Assembly (NCBI GenBank): GCA_013813145.1
Contig: JACCSE010000549.1
Coordinates: forward strand, 1 to 13,303
Origin: Gemmatimonadales bacterium
GTDB lineage: Bacteria > Gemmatimonadota > Gemmatimonadetes > Gemmatimonadales > GWC2-71-9
DNA: 13,303 nt
Direction: 5' to 3'
The notes below the pieces were generated by a model. It saw nothing but the letters and a program-made list of their open reading frames with translations, made no database searches and was not told the origin of the DNA. The position numbers and the translations under genes were made by a program. Positions 1 through 6,413 of this stretch are shown one piece after another; the first letter of the stretch is position 1; each line of letters begins with the position of its first letter.

Positions 1-1713
1 GCCCTGCGCGTCGCGCGCGGTCACCAGGACGTCGATGATGGTGAAGATCGAAGGTGTTCGCGAGACCTGGGCCGTGCTCGACGCGGGATCCACCGGCCCC
101 GGCGCCACCTGGCTGGTGAAAGGGGACCCGGTAACCGCCGCCGAATTCACCTGGACGCTCACCAGATCGGTACCCGCGACCGTCGGGGTGTACCGCACCC
201 GATAGAGCCCGCCGCCCACTTCCTCTACCGGGAGCCCGGTCGCGGGGTTCGCGCCCGAGACCGCGACGGCGATCGCGCCCGGGGCGCCCGCCACGGGATT
301 GCCGAAGGCATCGCCGAGGCGGATCTCGATCACCGTCGCTCTGCCGGCGACGCCGTTCGGGACGCCCGCCTGGCTGTTTCCGGCGGCGGGAGAACCGCCC
401 GTCACCGTGACCGTCGCCGTAGCCTGGATCGCCTGACCGGCGATGGTGGCGGAGACTACGTGCGCGCCGAGACCGGTCGCGGCAAGCTGGCCGGTGGCCG
501 TGCCGGAGGGGTCGGTCGGCTCCGCCGGCTGAGTGAGGACGTTGCCGGCTCCCGTCGCCGAGAGGACGACGTCGAGGCCGGGAATCGGGTTGTCGAAGGC
601 GTCCCGCGCCGTCACGGTGATCGTGCTCGCCACGGCGCCGGTCGAGGCAGCGATCGTTCCGGGCGACGCGGCGATCGTGGAGCGCTCGAGGCTAAGCGGG
701 CCCGCGGTACCGGTCGCCGTGAAGGTCACCGGGCTTCCCTGAAGCTCCAATCCCTGCACCTGCGCTTGGAGCGAGTTGGGACCCGCCGTGCTCCCGAGCG
801 TCCAGCTCCCGACCCGCGCGACCCCGTCCGGTCCGGTCGTCACGGTGCCGCCGGTGACGCTTCCTCCGCCCGAGATAACGCTGAACGTTACCGGGATGCC
901 CGCAACCGGGTTGCCGTCCAGATCGCGCACTACCGCCGCGGGCGGCTCCGACACCGCCGTGCTCACCATCGCCGACTGTTCCTCGCCCGCCGCGATCGCG
1001 ATCGAGGCGGCGGCGCCGACCCCCACCGCGACCGGGGCGGACGCGGTCGAGGCGAAGGCGTCCGCGGCGAAGAGCAGCGTGCGGTTGCCCGGTTCCCCAC
1101 GGATCGAGAGATCGGTAAAGGCGACGAGGCCGTTCGGGTCGCTCGCAACGCTCGTGCTTCCGCCGAGCGACCCGCCGCCGGTCGCGATCTGGACCGTGAC
1201 GACGACGCCCTGTCGTGCGACCGGATTGGCGTCGGCGTCGAGCAGTTGAATCACCGGCTGCCGCTCCAAGGGCACGCCGGAGACCGCGGAGGGAGACGGC
1301 TGAGTGACGAGTGAAAGCTTGGCGGCGACGCCCGTGGTGGTGAAGACCGCCGGCTCTTCCGGCAACTGGGCCACGGTCGCGACCGTGGTGTAGGTCCCGG
1401 GCTGGGGACCGAGGGTACGCTGGGTGCCCGCCCGTCCGTCGGCATCCGTTACGGCGGTGGCTGGATTGACGCTGCCGCCGACCTCCGCGGTCCAGCTCAC
1501 TTCGATCCCGCCGATCGGACTGCCGAACCGGTCGAGCACTCTGACCACCAGTGAGTCGGCCAGCGGCGCCCCGACGGTGCCGTTCTGGCCGTTGCCGCGC
1601 ACGGCCGCGAGCTCGGCCGGCTGGCCTTCATTGGGCAGCGTGAGGTCGTCGCCGCCGCAGGCAAGCGCGAGCGCGGCAACGGCCAGGAGGGAGAGGATGC
1701 GCACTCGGCCCAT
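1..1713 (-). CDS. Gene A: multi-Ig-domain lipoprotein, 3' end outside window
   Basis: The frame is open from an ATG at 1713 to the left edge (571 codons, no stop reached), so the C-terminus is missing. Residues 1-19 (MGRVRILSLLAVAALALAC) form a lipoprotein signal peptide with lipobox Cys19; residue +2 is Gly, not Asp, which by the E. coli Lol rule favours the outer membrane. Then come the family segment GGDDLTLPNEGQP, a Big_1-like domain (about 33-129), a 'TQPSPSAVSGVPLERQPVIQL' type domain (131-232, split name: TQPSPSAVSG / VPLERQPVIQL), a second Big_1-like domain (236-336), an invasin-type Big_1 domain (340-438), a filamin-like repeat (439-537, with YRVRYTPTVAGTDLVSV and GSPF) and the start of a sixth domain. 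No catalytic motif is seen. The start overlaps the stop of gene B by one base and has a good Shine-Dalgarno, so A is probably translationally coupled to B. Family assignment as surface Ig-like lipoprotein is firm; the ligand or role is unknown. Confidence 0.9.
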   Translation of the reverse strand, partial: MGRVRILSLLAVAALALACGGDDLTLPNEGQPAELAAVRGNGQNGTVGAPLADSLVVRVLDRFGSPIGGIEVSWTAEVGGSVNPATAVTDADGRAGTQRTLGPQPGTYTTVATVAQLPEEPAVFTTTGVAAKLSLVTQPSPSAVSGVPLERQPVIQLLDADANPVARQGVVVTVQIATGGGSLGGSTSVASDPNGLVAFTDLSIRGEPGNRTLLFAADAFASTASAPVAVGVGAAASIAIAAGEEQSAMVSTAVSEPPAAVVRDLDGNPVAGIPVTFSVISGGGSVTGGTVTTGPDGVARVGSWTLGSTAGPNSLQAQVQGLELQGSPVTFTATGTAGPLSLERSTIAASPGTIAASTGAVASTITVTARDAFDNPIPGLDVVLSATGAGNVLTQPAEPTDPSGTATGQLAATGLGAHVVSATIAGQAIQATATVTVTGGSPAAGNSQAGVPNGVAGRATVIEIRLGDAFGNPVAGAPGAIAVAVSGANPATGLPVEEVGGGLYRVRYTPTVAGTDLVSVQVNSAAVTGSPFTSQVAPGPVDPASSTAQVSRTPSIFTIIDVLVTARDAQG

Positions 1714-3707
1714 CAATCCGACACCTCGAAGGACTCGCTGATCTCGGGCGGCAGATCCCGGAGGTCCTTCGAAGTCGCCCGCAGCCGGTAGTCGCCCTCG
1801 TCCTCCACCTGGAGGTCCGGGAAGACTGCGACGCCGTCCACGGTGGCGACTTTACGGTTTCCGTCCAGCCGGCCGCTCGATCCGCGGCCGTCGTCCTCCA
1901 GAAGGACGATCTCGATCTCGATGCCCGACAGCCCGACCACGTTTCCGGCCGCGTCCACGATCGCCACCGTGACAGGAGGCGAGAACAGCTCGTCCTCCTC
2001 GACGTCACCCGGCTGCACCAGGAACACGAAATGATGGGCCTGGGGCGCGGCAGGCGACGCCGTTGCCTGGAACACTACCGGACTTCCGCTGAGCGAACCG
2101 GCTTGTGCCTCGAGCGCGTTCGGTCCGGGCGACCCCAGGGTCCAGCTTTCCACTCGGGCGATGCCGTCGGAGTTCGTCGTCTGCGAGGCACCGCTCACGC
2201 TTCCGCCGCCCGCGGTGACCGCGAAGGTCACCCGGAACCCCGCCACCGGCAGGCCCAGCGCGTTGGTGACCCGCACCGCCGGCCGGATCGCGACCGCGCT
2301 GCCGGCGGCGGCGGTCTGATCGTCGCCTTCGTGCAGCTCGACGAGACTCGCGGGCGCAACCGACACACTCACCTGAGCGGTCTGCTCGATCCGCACCGAG
2401 CCGTTCACCGTCGCCGTGATGAGCTTGGTCCCCGGCACGGACGAAGAGAGCGCTCCCGTCGCGACGCCATCCGAGCCGGTGGGCCCGGCAGGCTGGGTCA
2501 GTGTGTTGCCGCTTCCGCTGGCCGACAGCGCCACCGTCGCGCCGGCGACCGGCGCGCCCGATGCGTCGCGCACCGTCACCGTGATGGTCGAAATGCCGGT
2601 CAGCGCCGGGATCGACGCCGGGTCGGCGGTCACGCTGGAGCGGCTCGGGCTCGGCCCGGTGGATCCACCGCCGCCCCCTCCGCCCCCGCCGCCACCTCCG
2701 CCGCTGCTGCCCGTGGCGCTGAATGCGACGACGCCGACCCCGGACACGACCGCGTTCAGGGTGTTCGAGCCGGCGCTGGGACCGAGGGTCCATCGGGCGG
2801 AAGCCAGGCCCTCCTCGTCGGTGTCGCCCGTGGCAGGAGTCACGCTCCCACCGCCGGTCGCCACGATCCAGCTCACCGCCCGTCCGGGAGTGCCGTTGCC
2901 CGATTCGTCCACCAGCCGTACGACCAGCGCCTCCTCCAATTCCTCGTTCGGCGGACCGTTCTGCTCGTTTCCGGAGACCAGCTGGAGCCGAGCGGCGCTC
3001 CCGGGCGTGGCCGTGTGGGTGAACACGACCGGCGACCCCTCCAGTTCGGCCACTCTCGCTTCCGCCGTCTGTCCGCCCGTCTCGGCGCCGAGAATGCGGC
3101 TGGTTGCCGCCCTTCCATCGGGGCCCGTGGTGGACGACTCGGGCCGGACCTCTCCGGCGCTGGCGGACCAGCTGACGGCGACTCCCTCGACCGGATTGCC
3201 GAACCGATCGGCCACCTCGACGACCAGAGATTCCGGGAGCGCGGTCCCGGCCGGCGCCGACTGCTCGTTTCCGCCGGCCGCAAGGATGCGCCGCGCCCCA
3301 GAGGATGCGGCCGAGGCGGTGAACCGGACGCTCAGCGGCTCGTCGCGGACGCGGGCATCCACCGCCTGCGCCCCGACGGTGCCGCCCAGAGTCCAACTCG
3401 CGGTGGCGAGACCGGCGGCGTCGGTCCTGACCGTGTCGGGGCTGACATCGCCGCCGACCTGGTCGTCAGTCAATTGGAAGACGATGTCGAGTCCGGCCAC
3501 CGGGCGGCCGGCCTCATCGAGCACCTGCGCCACGATCGGGGCGGGGAGTGGGGATCCTGCGCTCCCGCTCTGCTCGTTGCCTCTGAATGCATCGATTTGC
3601 ACCGGCTCGCCGTCGGAGGGCAAGACCAGGTCGCTGCCGCCGCAGCCAACAGCGGCGCTGACCAGGATGGGCGCGACCAGGCAGCGGAAGAAGCGCAAGG
3701 GCACCAT
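1713..3707 (-). CDS. Gene B: multi-Ig-domain lipoprotein with polyglycine linker
   Basis: The chosen start is the ATG at 3707 (664 aa), because it gives a clean signal peptide, MVPLRFFRCLVAPILVSAAVGC, with lipobox AVGC (Cys22). A longer frame from a GTG at 3791 would put 28 non-hydrophobic residues in front. After Cys22 comes the family segment GGSDLVLPSDGEP. Domains: three Big_1-like domains (about 35-133, 136-234, 237-333); a run of 13 glycines (336-348); an invasin-type Big_1 domain after TGPSPSRSS (351-450); a further Big_1-like domain (453-552); and an acidic C-terminal domain of unrecognised type (558-664, with FLVQPGDVEEDELFSPPVTV). Apart from Cys9 in the signal peptide and the lipid-carrying Cys22 there is no cysteine. 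The stop TGA shares its A with the ATG of gene A, so A and B form an operon. Likely an outer-membrane surface protein; the ligand cannot be inferred. Confidence 0.9.
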   Translation of the reverse strand: MVPLRFFRCLVAPILVSAAVGCGGSDLVLPSDGEPVQIDAFRGNEQSGSAGSPLPAPIVAQVLDEAGRPVAGLDIVFQLTDDQVGGDVSPDTVRTDAAGLATASWTLGGTVGAQAVDARVRDEPLSVRFTASAASSGARRILAAGGNEQSAPAGTALPESLVVEVADRFGNPVEGVAVSWSASAGEVRPESSTTGPDGRAATSRILGAETGGQTAEARVAELEGSPVVFTHTATPGSAARLQLVSGNEQNGPPNEELEEALVVRLVDESGNGTPGRAVSWIVATGGGSVTPATGDTDEEGLASARWTLGPSAGSNTLNAVVSGVGVVAFSATGSSGGGGGGGGGGGGGSTGPSPSRSSVTADPASIPALTGISTITVTVRDASGAPVAGATVALSASGSGNTLTQPAGPTGSDGVATGALSSSVPGTKLITATVNGSVRIEQTAQVSVSVAPASLVELHEGDDQTAAAGSAVAIRPAVRVTNALGLPVAGFRVTFAVTAGGGSVSGASQTTNSDGIARVESWTLGSPGPNALEAQAGSLSGSPVVFQATASPAAPQAHHFVFLVQPGDVEEDELFSPPVTVAIVDAAGNVVGLSGIEIEIVLLEDDGRGSSGRLDGNRKVATVDGVAVFPDLQVEDEGDYRLRATSKDLRDLPPEISESFEVSD
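1722..1727 (-). promoter_or_regulatory. Shine-Dalgarno of gene A
   Basis: On the minus strand the sequence reads GAGGTG, 8 nt before the ATG of gene A, and lies inside the last codons of gene B. Together with the TGATG stop/start overlap this fixes the start of A at 1713 and suggests coupled translation. Genes B, C and D show no comparable purine-rich site before their starts. Confidence 0.7.
2664..2702 (-). repeat. Polyglycine-coding GGN tract
   Basis: Thirteen successive GGN codons (residues 336-348 of gene B) sit between the third Big_1-like domain and the invasin-type domain. All four GGN codons except a pure repeat unit are mixed (GGA, GGT, GGC, GGG), so it is low-complexity rather than a perfect microsatellite. 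It is best read as a flexible linker. Gains or losses of one codon would change its length in frame. Confidence 0.85.
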
Positions 3708-3744
3708 GCCGGGACGGGGTCGAATGGACGTGTGGTGGCTGATA

Positions 3745-3777
3745 GCTATACGGTATAGCGTCGCCCCGCGGGGCGAC
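3745..3777. promoter_or_regulatory. Two adjacent perfect palindromes upstream of gene B
   Basis: Positions 3745-3759 read GCTATAC-G-GTATAGC (7-bp arms, 1-nt centre) and 3760-3777 read GTCGCCCCG-CGGGGCGAC (9-bp arms, no spacer). They abut, and lie 38 to 70 bp upstream of the chosen start of gene B. The AT-rich palindrome could be an operator or overlap a -10 region; the GC-rich one could form a leader hairpin. No clear -35/-10 pair could be assigned. The symmetry is certain; the function is inference. Confidence 0.5.
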
Positions 3778-3783
3778 AGGGCG

Positions 3784-3793
3784 TGGGTCACAA
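3784..3793 (-). promoter_or_regulatory. TTGTGACCCA motif upstream of gene B
   Basis: The minus-strand decamer TTGTGACCCA lies about 77 bp upstream of the start of gene B. The same ten bases occur upstream of gene C (6259-6268), and the TGTGACC core occurs upstream of gene D (10485-10491). It may be a shared regulatory site or a relic of duplication of the upstream regions; chance is not excluded for so short a motif. Confidence 0.3.
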
Positions 3794-3820
3794 AACGTAC
3801 GATGATGCCTGAAGGCCGGG

Positions 3821-3880
3821 TGTCATCCCGAGCGCCGGGCTGTCATCTTGAGCGCCAAGCTGTCATTCCGAGCGCAGGCG
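3821..3880. repeat. Three tandem 20-bp repeats (TGTCAT..GAGCGC)
   Basis: Three head-to-tail units of exactly 20 bp begin at 3821, 3841 and 3861, each of the form TGTCATnnnGAGCGC. Units 1 and 2 match at 16 of 20 positions. Unit 3 is also the beginning of the left arm of the 87-bp palindromic element. Units 1 and 2 can each fold into a 4-bp stem closing the same AGCGC loop (CCCG/CGGG and CTTG/CAAG). The stretch is intergenic, between genes C and B. Confidence 0.8.
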
Positions 3881-3947
3881 AGGGATCTTACCGGGGAATG
3901 GCTCGAGCTCGGCCCGGCAAGATCCCTCGCCTGCGCTCGGGATGACA
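3861..3947. repeat. 87-bp palindromic element, copy 1
   Basis: Two 29-bp arms (3861-3889 and 3919-3947) are inverted copies with one mismatch and enclose a 29-nt centre (3890-3918) containing GAATGGCTCGAGCTCGGCCC. It begins 21 bp beyond the stop of gene C in the transcript direction. Copy 2 at 6310-6396 has the same length in each of its three parts and the same orientation; by eye 73 of 87 positions agree. Sequences of the TCATCCCGAGCG...CGCTCGGGATGA kind are, from memory, common intergenic repeats in several GC-rich phyla. It may act as a transcript-end hairpin; there is no U-tract. Confidence 0.85.
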
Positions 3948-3968
3948 TCAGGTGGAAATCCGGGCTCC

Positions 3969-6218
3969 CTACGGAGTGAAGAAGAAATTGACCGTCACTG
4001 GGTCGCTGGTGTCGTCCCCCCCGTTGGCAGTGCCGCCGTTGTCCTGGAGCTGGACCTCTACCCGCGCAGTACCGGGCGATCCCGGCGTATAGGTCAGCGT
4101 TCCATCCGGAGAGATAGCGACCTCGGTTCCGGTGGCGAAGAATTCTCCGCCACTCACCACCTGCACCTCGAACTCAACCGTTTGTCCCGCCTCACTCGCC
4201 GGGCCCGGCGAAATGGCGGTCGCCCACCCTGCCACCGTTTGCGCTCCAGCCGCAACGCTCGTGGACTGGTCGGGCCCACGCGTGAAGCTCGGTGGTACGT
4301 TCGGTGGAGCCGCGACATTATGCGACTCGGTATCGCCACTAGAGGCGAACAGCGGAGCGCCCGCATAGGACGCGGTGAGTTCACGGTTACCCTCGCCGTT
4401 CAATACGATCGTGCAGCTTCCGCCGCCAGCGCTGAGCTCGACGGGCTGGGGGCAGGTTTCACCACTGGCGGCGCTGACAGTGACCGTTCCGGTGGGAGTG
4501 CCCGCACCGGACGTGACCGTGAAGCTCACCGTCACCGAAGCACCCGGCTCGGACGGCTCTGGAGTATCCGACGTGATCGTCGTCGCCGTCACCGCCCGCT
4601 CGACCTCGACCCCCGCGGAGTTGACCGAGGCGAAGCCGGCCGAGGCGAAGATCAACGTGTGGGTACCGACCGCCCCGTTGATCCGGAGATCGGTGAACGC
4701 GACGCGCCCGTTGCCGTCCGTGGCGCGGGTCATGGTTCCGCCCAGTGTGCCCCCACCGGTCGCGACCGCCGCCGTGATGGCGACCCCCGGCTGAGAGATA
4801 TCGTTCCCCGCCGCATCACGGAGCTGAACCACTGGCTGCCGCCCGAACGGCAGGCCCGCCTGCGCGTTCTCCGACGGCTGGGTCGCCACCGCCAGCGCCG
4901 ACGCCGCGCCGGCCGCGGCGGTGGCCTCGAAGGTCACGGCACCCATGCCGGGAACCGCCGCTTCAACCGAATTGGCGCCCGGTGCCGAGCCCAGCGTCCA
5001 CCGGGCCGAAGCCCGGCCCGCGGCATCGGTCGTGGCAATGGCCGGATCGACGCTGCCGCCCCCGGATCTAACCTGCCATGTGACCGTGGCGCCCGGGATA
5101 GGGTTCCGCTGGGCATCCAGGACCCGAACCACGAGATCCGCACTGAGTCTCTGGCCCGCCTGGCCGGTCTGACGGTTGCCGGAGACGATCTCTATCTGCG
5201 TCGGCCCGCCGACCAGCCCGGTCGCGCGGAAACTCGCCTGACCCACACCGGACACCACGGCCTCGGCCGCGTTCGATCCGGGAAGGGAGCCCAAGGTCCA
5301 GCTGGAGGAGGCGCGTCCGGCCTGGTCGGTGGTGCTGGTCGCCGGATCCAGGCTGCCGCCGCCGCCGGTTACGATCCAGGTGACCGCTGCGCCGCTCACC
5401 GGGTTGCCGTCCTCGTCCGCCACCTGAACCACGAGGGGTTGAGCGAGCGTGCTGCCCGGCACGCCGGACTGCTCGTTGCCCGACACGATGGAGACACCGG
5501 CGGGATTTCCCGCCGTCGCGGTATGGAGAAAGACGACAGGTGACCCGGCAAGCCCGCCGGAGGTCGCCTCGGTGGACTGCCCGCCGGAAGCGATCCCCAG
5601 AGTCCGGATCACCGAGGCGCGGCCGTTCTCGTCGGAGGTGGTCACTGCCTCGCTGACACTCCCGCCGCCCCCTGCGGCCCAGGTGATCTGCATACCGGGG
5701 ATCGGGTTGCCGAAGGCGTCCGTCACCCGGACCACCAGCGGGGCGGCAAGCGCCTGTCCGGCTGGCGCGCTCTGGCCGTTGCCCGATTCGAGGCTGAGAC
5801 CATCTGCCGAAGCGGCCACCGCGTTGAGCGTAAAGTCCACCTGCACCGGCTCCCCGGCGTCGGCCATAACGACCCGCGCCGCCCCCGGCGCGGGGCCGAC
5901 TTCCGGACCCATGAGCACGTTCACCGTAGCCCGGCCGTCACCCTCGGTCGCCACCGTGGCCGGCTGCGGCTCGGCGCCATCCAGCTCGATCACGACGGTG
6001 GCTCCGGCGACTGGCCGGCCGGCGGCATCGGTGACCTGGAGCACGAGGGGCTGGGGCAAGGCCTCGCCCACACGGCCGCTCTGGCCATCGCCTTGAAGGA
6101 TCACGATAGCGGCGGGCCGGCCCTCGTCGGGCAGCACGATTTTGTCACCGCCGCAGGAGACCATCCCCGCGAGCAGACCTACGGCCGCGAGGGGGGACAG
6201 ACAAGTGGATTTGCGCAT
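3969..6218 (-). CDS. Gene C: multi-Ig-domain lipoprotein with SFTRGPDQ C-terminal domain
   Basis: ATG at 6218, stop TAG, 749 aa. MRKSTCLSPLAAVGLLAGMVSC is a lipoprotein signal peptide (lipobox Cys22, Gly at +2), followed by the family segment GGDKIVLPDEGRP. Domains: four Big_1-like domains (36-135, 140-236, 240-334, 339-434), each with the D..GNP(I/V).G and, in most, WTLG signatures; a 'TQPSENAQAGLPFGRQPVV' type domain (440-540); one Big_3_5-type domain (544-636) with Cys589 and Cys602; and a terminal domain (640-749) starting PPSFTRGPDQ and ending in FFFTP. That terminal domain matches the one in gene D at about 75 of 110 positions by eye. No Shine-Dalgarno is visible before the ATG. The 91 bases upstream and a palindromic element separate it from gene D, and another such element follows its stop, so it may be its own transcript unit. 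Surface location is likely; no binding partner can be named. Confidence 0.92.
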   Translation of the reverse strand: MRKSTCLSPLAAVGLLAGMVSCGGDKIVLPDEGRPAAIVILQGDGQSGRVGEALPQPLVLQVTDAAGRPVAGATVVIELDGAEPQPATVATEGDGRATVNVLMGPEVGPAPGAARVVMADAGEPVQVDFTLNAVAASADGLSLESGNGQSAPAGQALAAPLVVRVTDAFGNPIPGMQITWAAGGGGSVSEAVTTSDENGRASVIRTLGIASGGQSTEATSGGLAGSPVVFLHTATAGNPAGVSIVSGNEQSGVPGSTLAQPLVVQVADEDGNPVSGAAVTWIVTGGGGSLDPATSTTDQAGRASSSWTLGSLPGSNAAEAVVSGVGQASFRATGLVGGPTQIEIVSGNRQTGQAGQRLSADLVVRVLDAQRNPIPGATVTWQVRSGGGSVDPAIATTDAAGRASARWTLGSAPGANSVEAAVPGMGAVTFEATAAAGAASALAVATQPSENAQAGLPFGRQPVVQLRDAAGNDISQPGVAITAAVATGGGTLGGTMTRATDGNGRVAFTDLRINGAVGTHTLIFASAGFASVNSAGVEVERAVTATTITSDTPEPSEPGASVTVSFTVTSGAGTPTGTVTVSAASGETCPQPVELSAGGGSCTIVLNGEGNRELTASYAGAPLFASSGDTESHNVAAPPNVPPSFTRGPDQSTSVAAGAQTVAGWATAISPGPASEAGQTVEFEVQVVSGGEFFATGTEVAISPDGTLTYTPGSPGTARVEVQLQDNGGTANGGDDTSDPVTVNFFFTP

Positions 6219-6258
6219 GAGCTACGGTACGGCAGGCGGGCGGGCGGGAGATAGGAGC

Positions 6259-6268
6259 TGGGTCACAA
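6259..6268 (-). promoter_or_regulatory. TTGTGACCCA motif upstream of gene C
   Basis: The minus strand reads TTGTGACCCA, 41 bp before the ATG of gene C, identical over ten bases to the motif upstream of gene B. The rest of the 91-bp stretch (6219-6309) between the element and the start holds a C-rich leader (CCCGCCCGCCCGCC on the minus strand, about 6235-6248) and no convincing promoter boxes or Shine-Dalgarno. Confidence 0.3.
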
Positions 6269-6309
6269 CGGCCTGTAAGCGACTCATGTATATTGACTTA
6301 GCGCCACCG

Positions 6310-6396
6310 CTTCATCCCGAGCGCAGGCGAGGTACCTGGCGCAGGAATGGCTCGAGCTCGGCCCAGCAAGGTCCCTCGCCTGCGCTCGGGATGAAG
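6310..6396. repeat. 87-bp palindromic element, copy 2
   Basis: Arms 6310-6338 and 6368-6396 are inverted copies at 27 of 29 positions, with a 29-nt centre (6339-6367). The centre agrees with that of copy 1 at 24 of 29 positions, including an unbroken 21-nt core around CTCGAGCTC. The element begins 17 bp past the stop of gene D in the transcript direction, in the same orientation as copy 1 behind gene C. The short spacers between stop and element are not alike in the two places. Confidence 0.85.
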
Positions 6397-6413
6397 TGGC
6401 GACGGCAGGCTGG

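Noticed and set aside
2005..3396. Minus-strand open frame of 463 codons inside gene B
   Set aside because: The Arg/Gly-rich product is an out-of-frame reading of gene B, which has the coherent domain series. The frame at 11487-12758 inside gene E is rejected for the same reason.
3708..3791. Longer version of gene B starting at GTG 3791
   Set aside because: It would place 28 residues with Arg and His before a complete lipoprotein signal peptide and would read through both palindromes and the TGTGACC motif.
3821..3880. CRISPR-like array
   Set aside because: The 20-bp units abut with no spacers, differ from each other, and no cas gene is present.
2416..3945. 509-codon open frame on the plus strand
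   Set aside because: It is antisense to gene B. The product is Pro/Ser/Thr/Ala-rich with no domain pattern, as expected of the complement of GC-rich Ig-domain coding sequence. The same holds for the plus-strand frames at 2031-3758, 3942-5543 and 7254-8711.
6235..6248. G-rich tract GGCGGGCGGGCGGG as a G-quadruplex
   Set aside because: Only three full GGG runs are present, and such tracts are expected in sequence this rich in GC.
6287..6292. TATACA (minus strand) as -10 box of gene C
   Set aside because: No -35 box is found at a suitable distance, since that place falls in the palindromic element, and the site alone is too weak to call.
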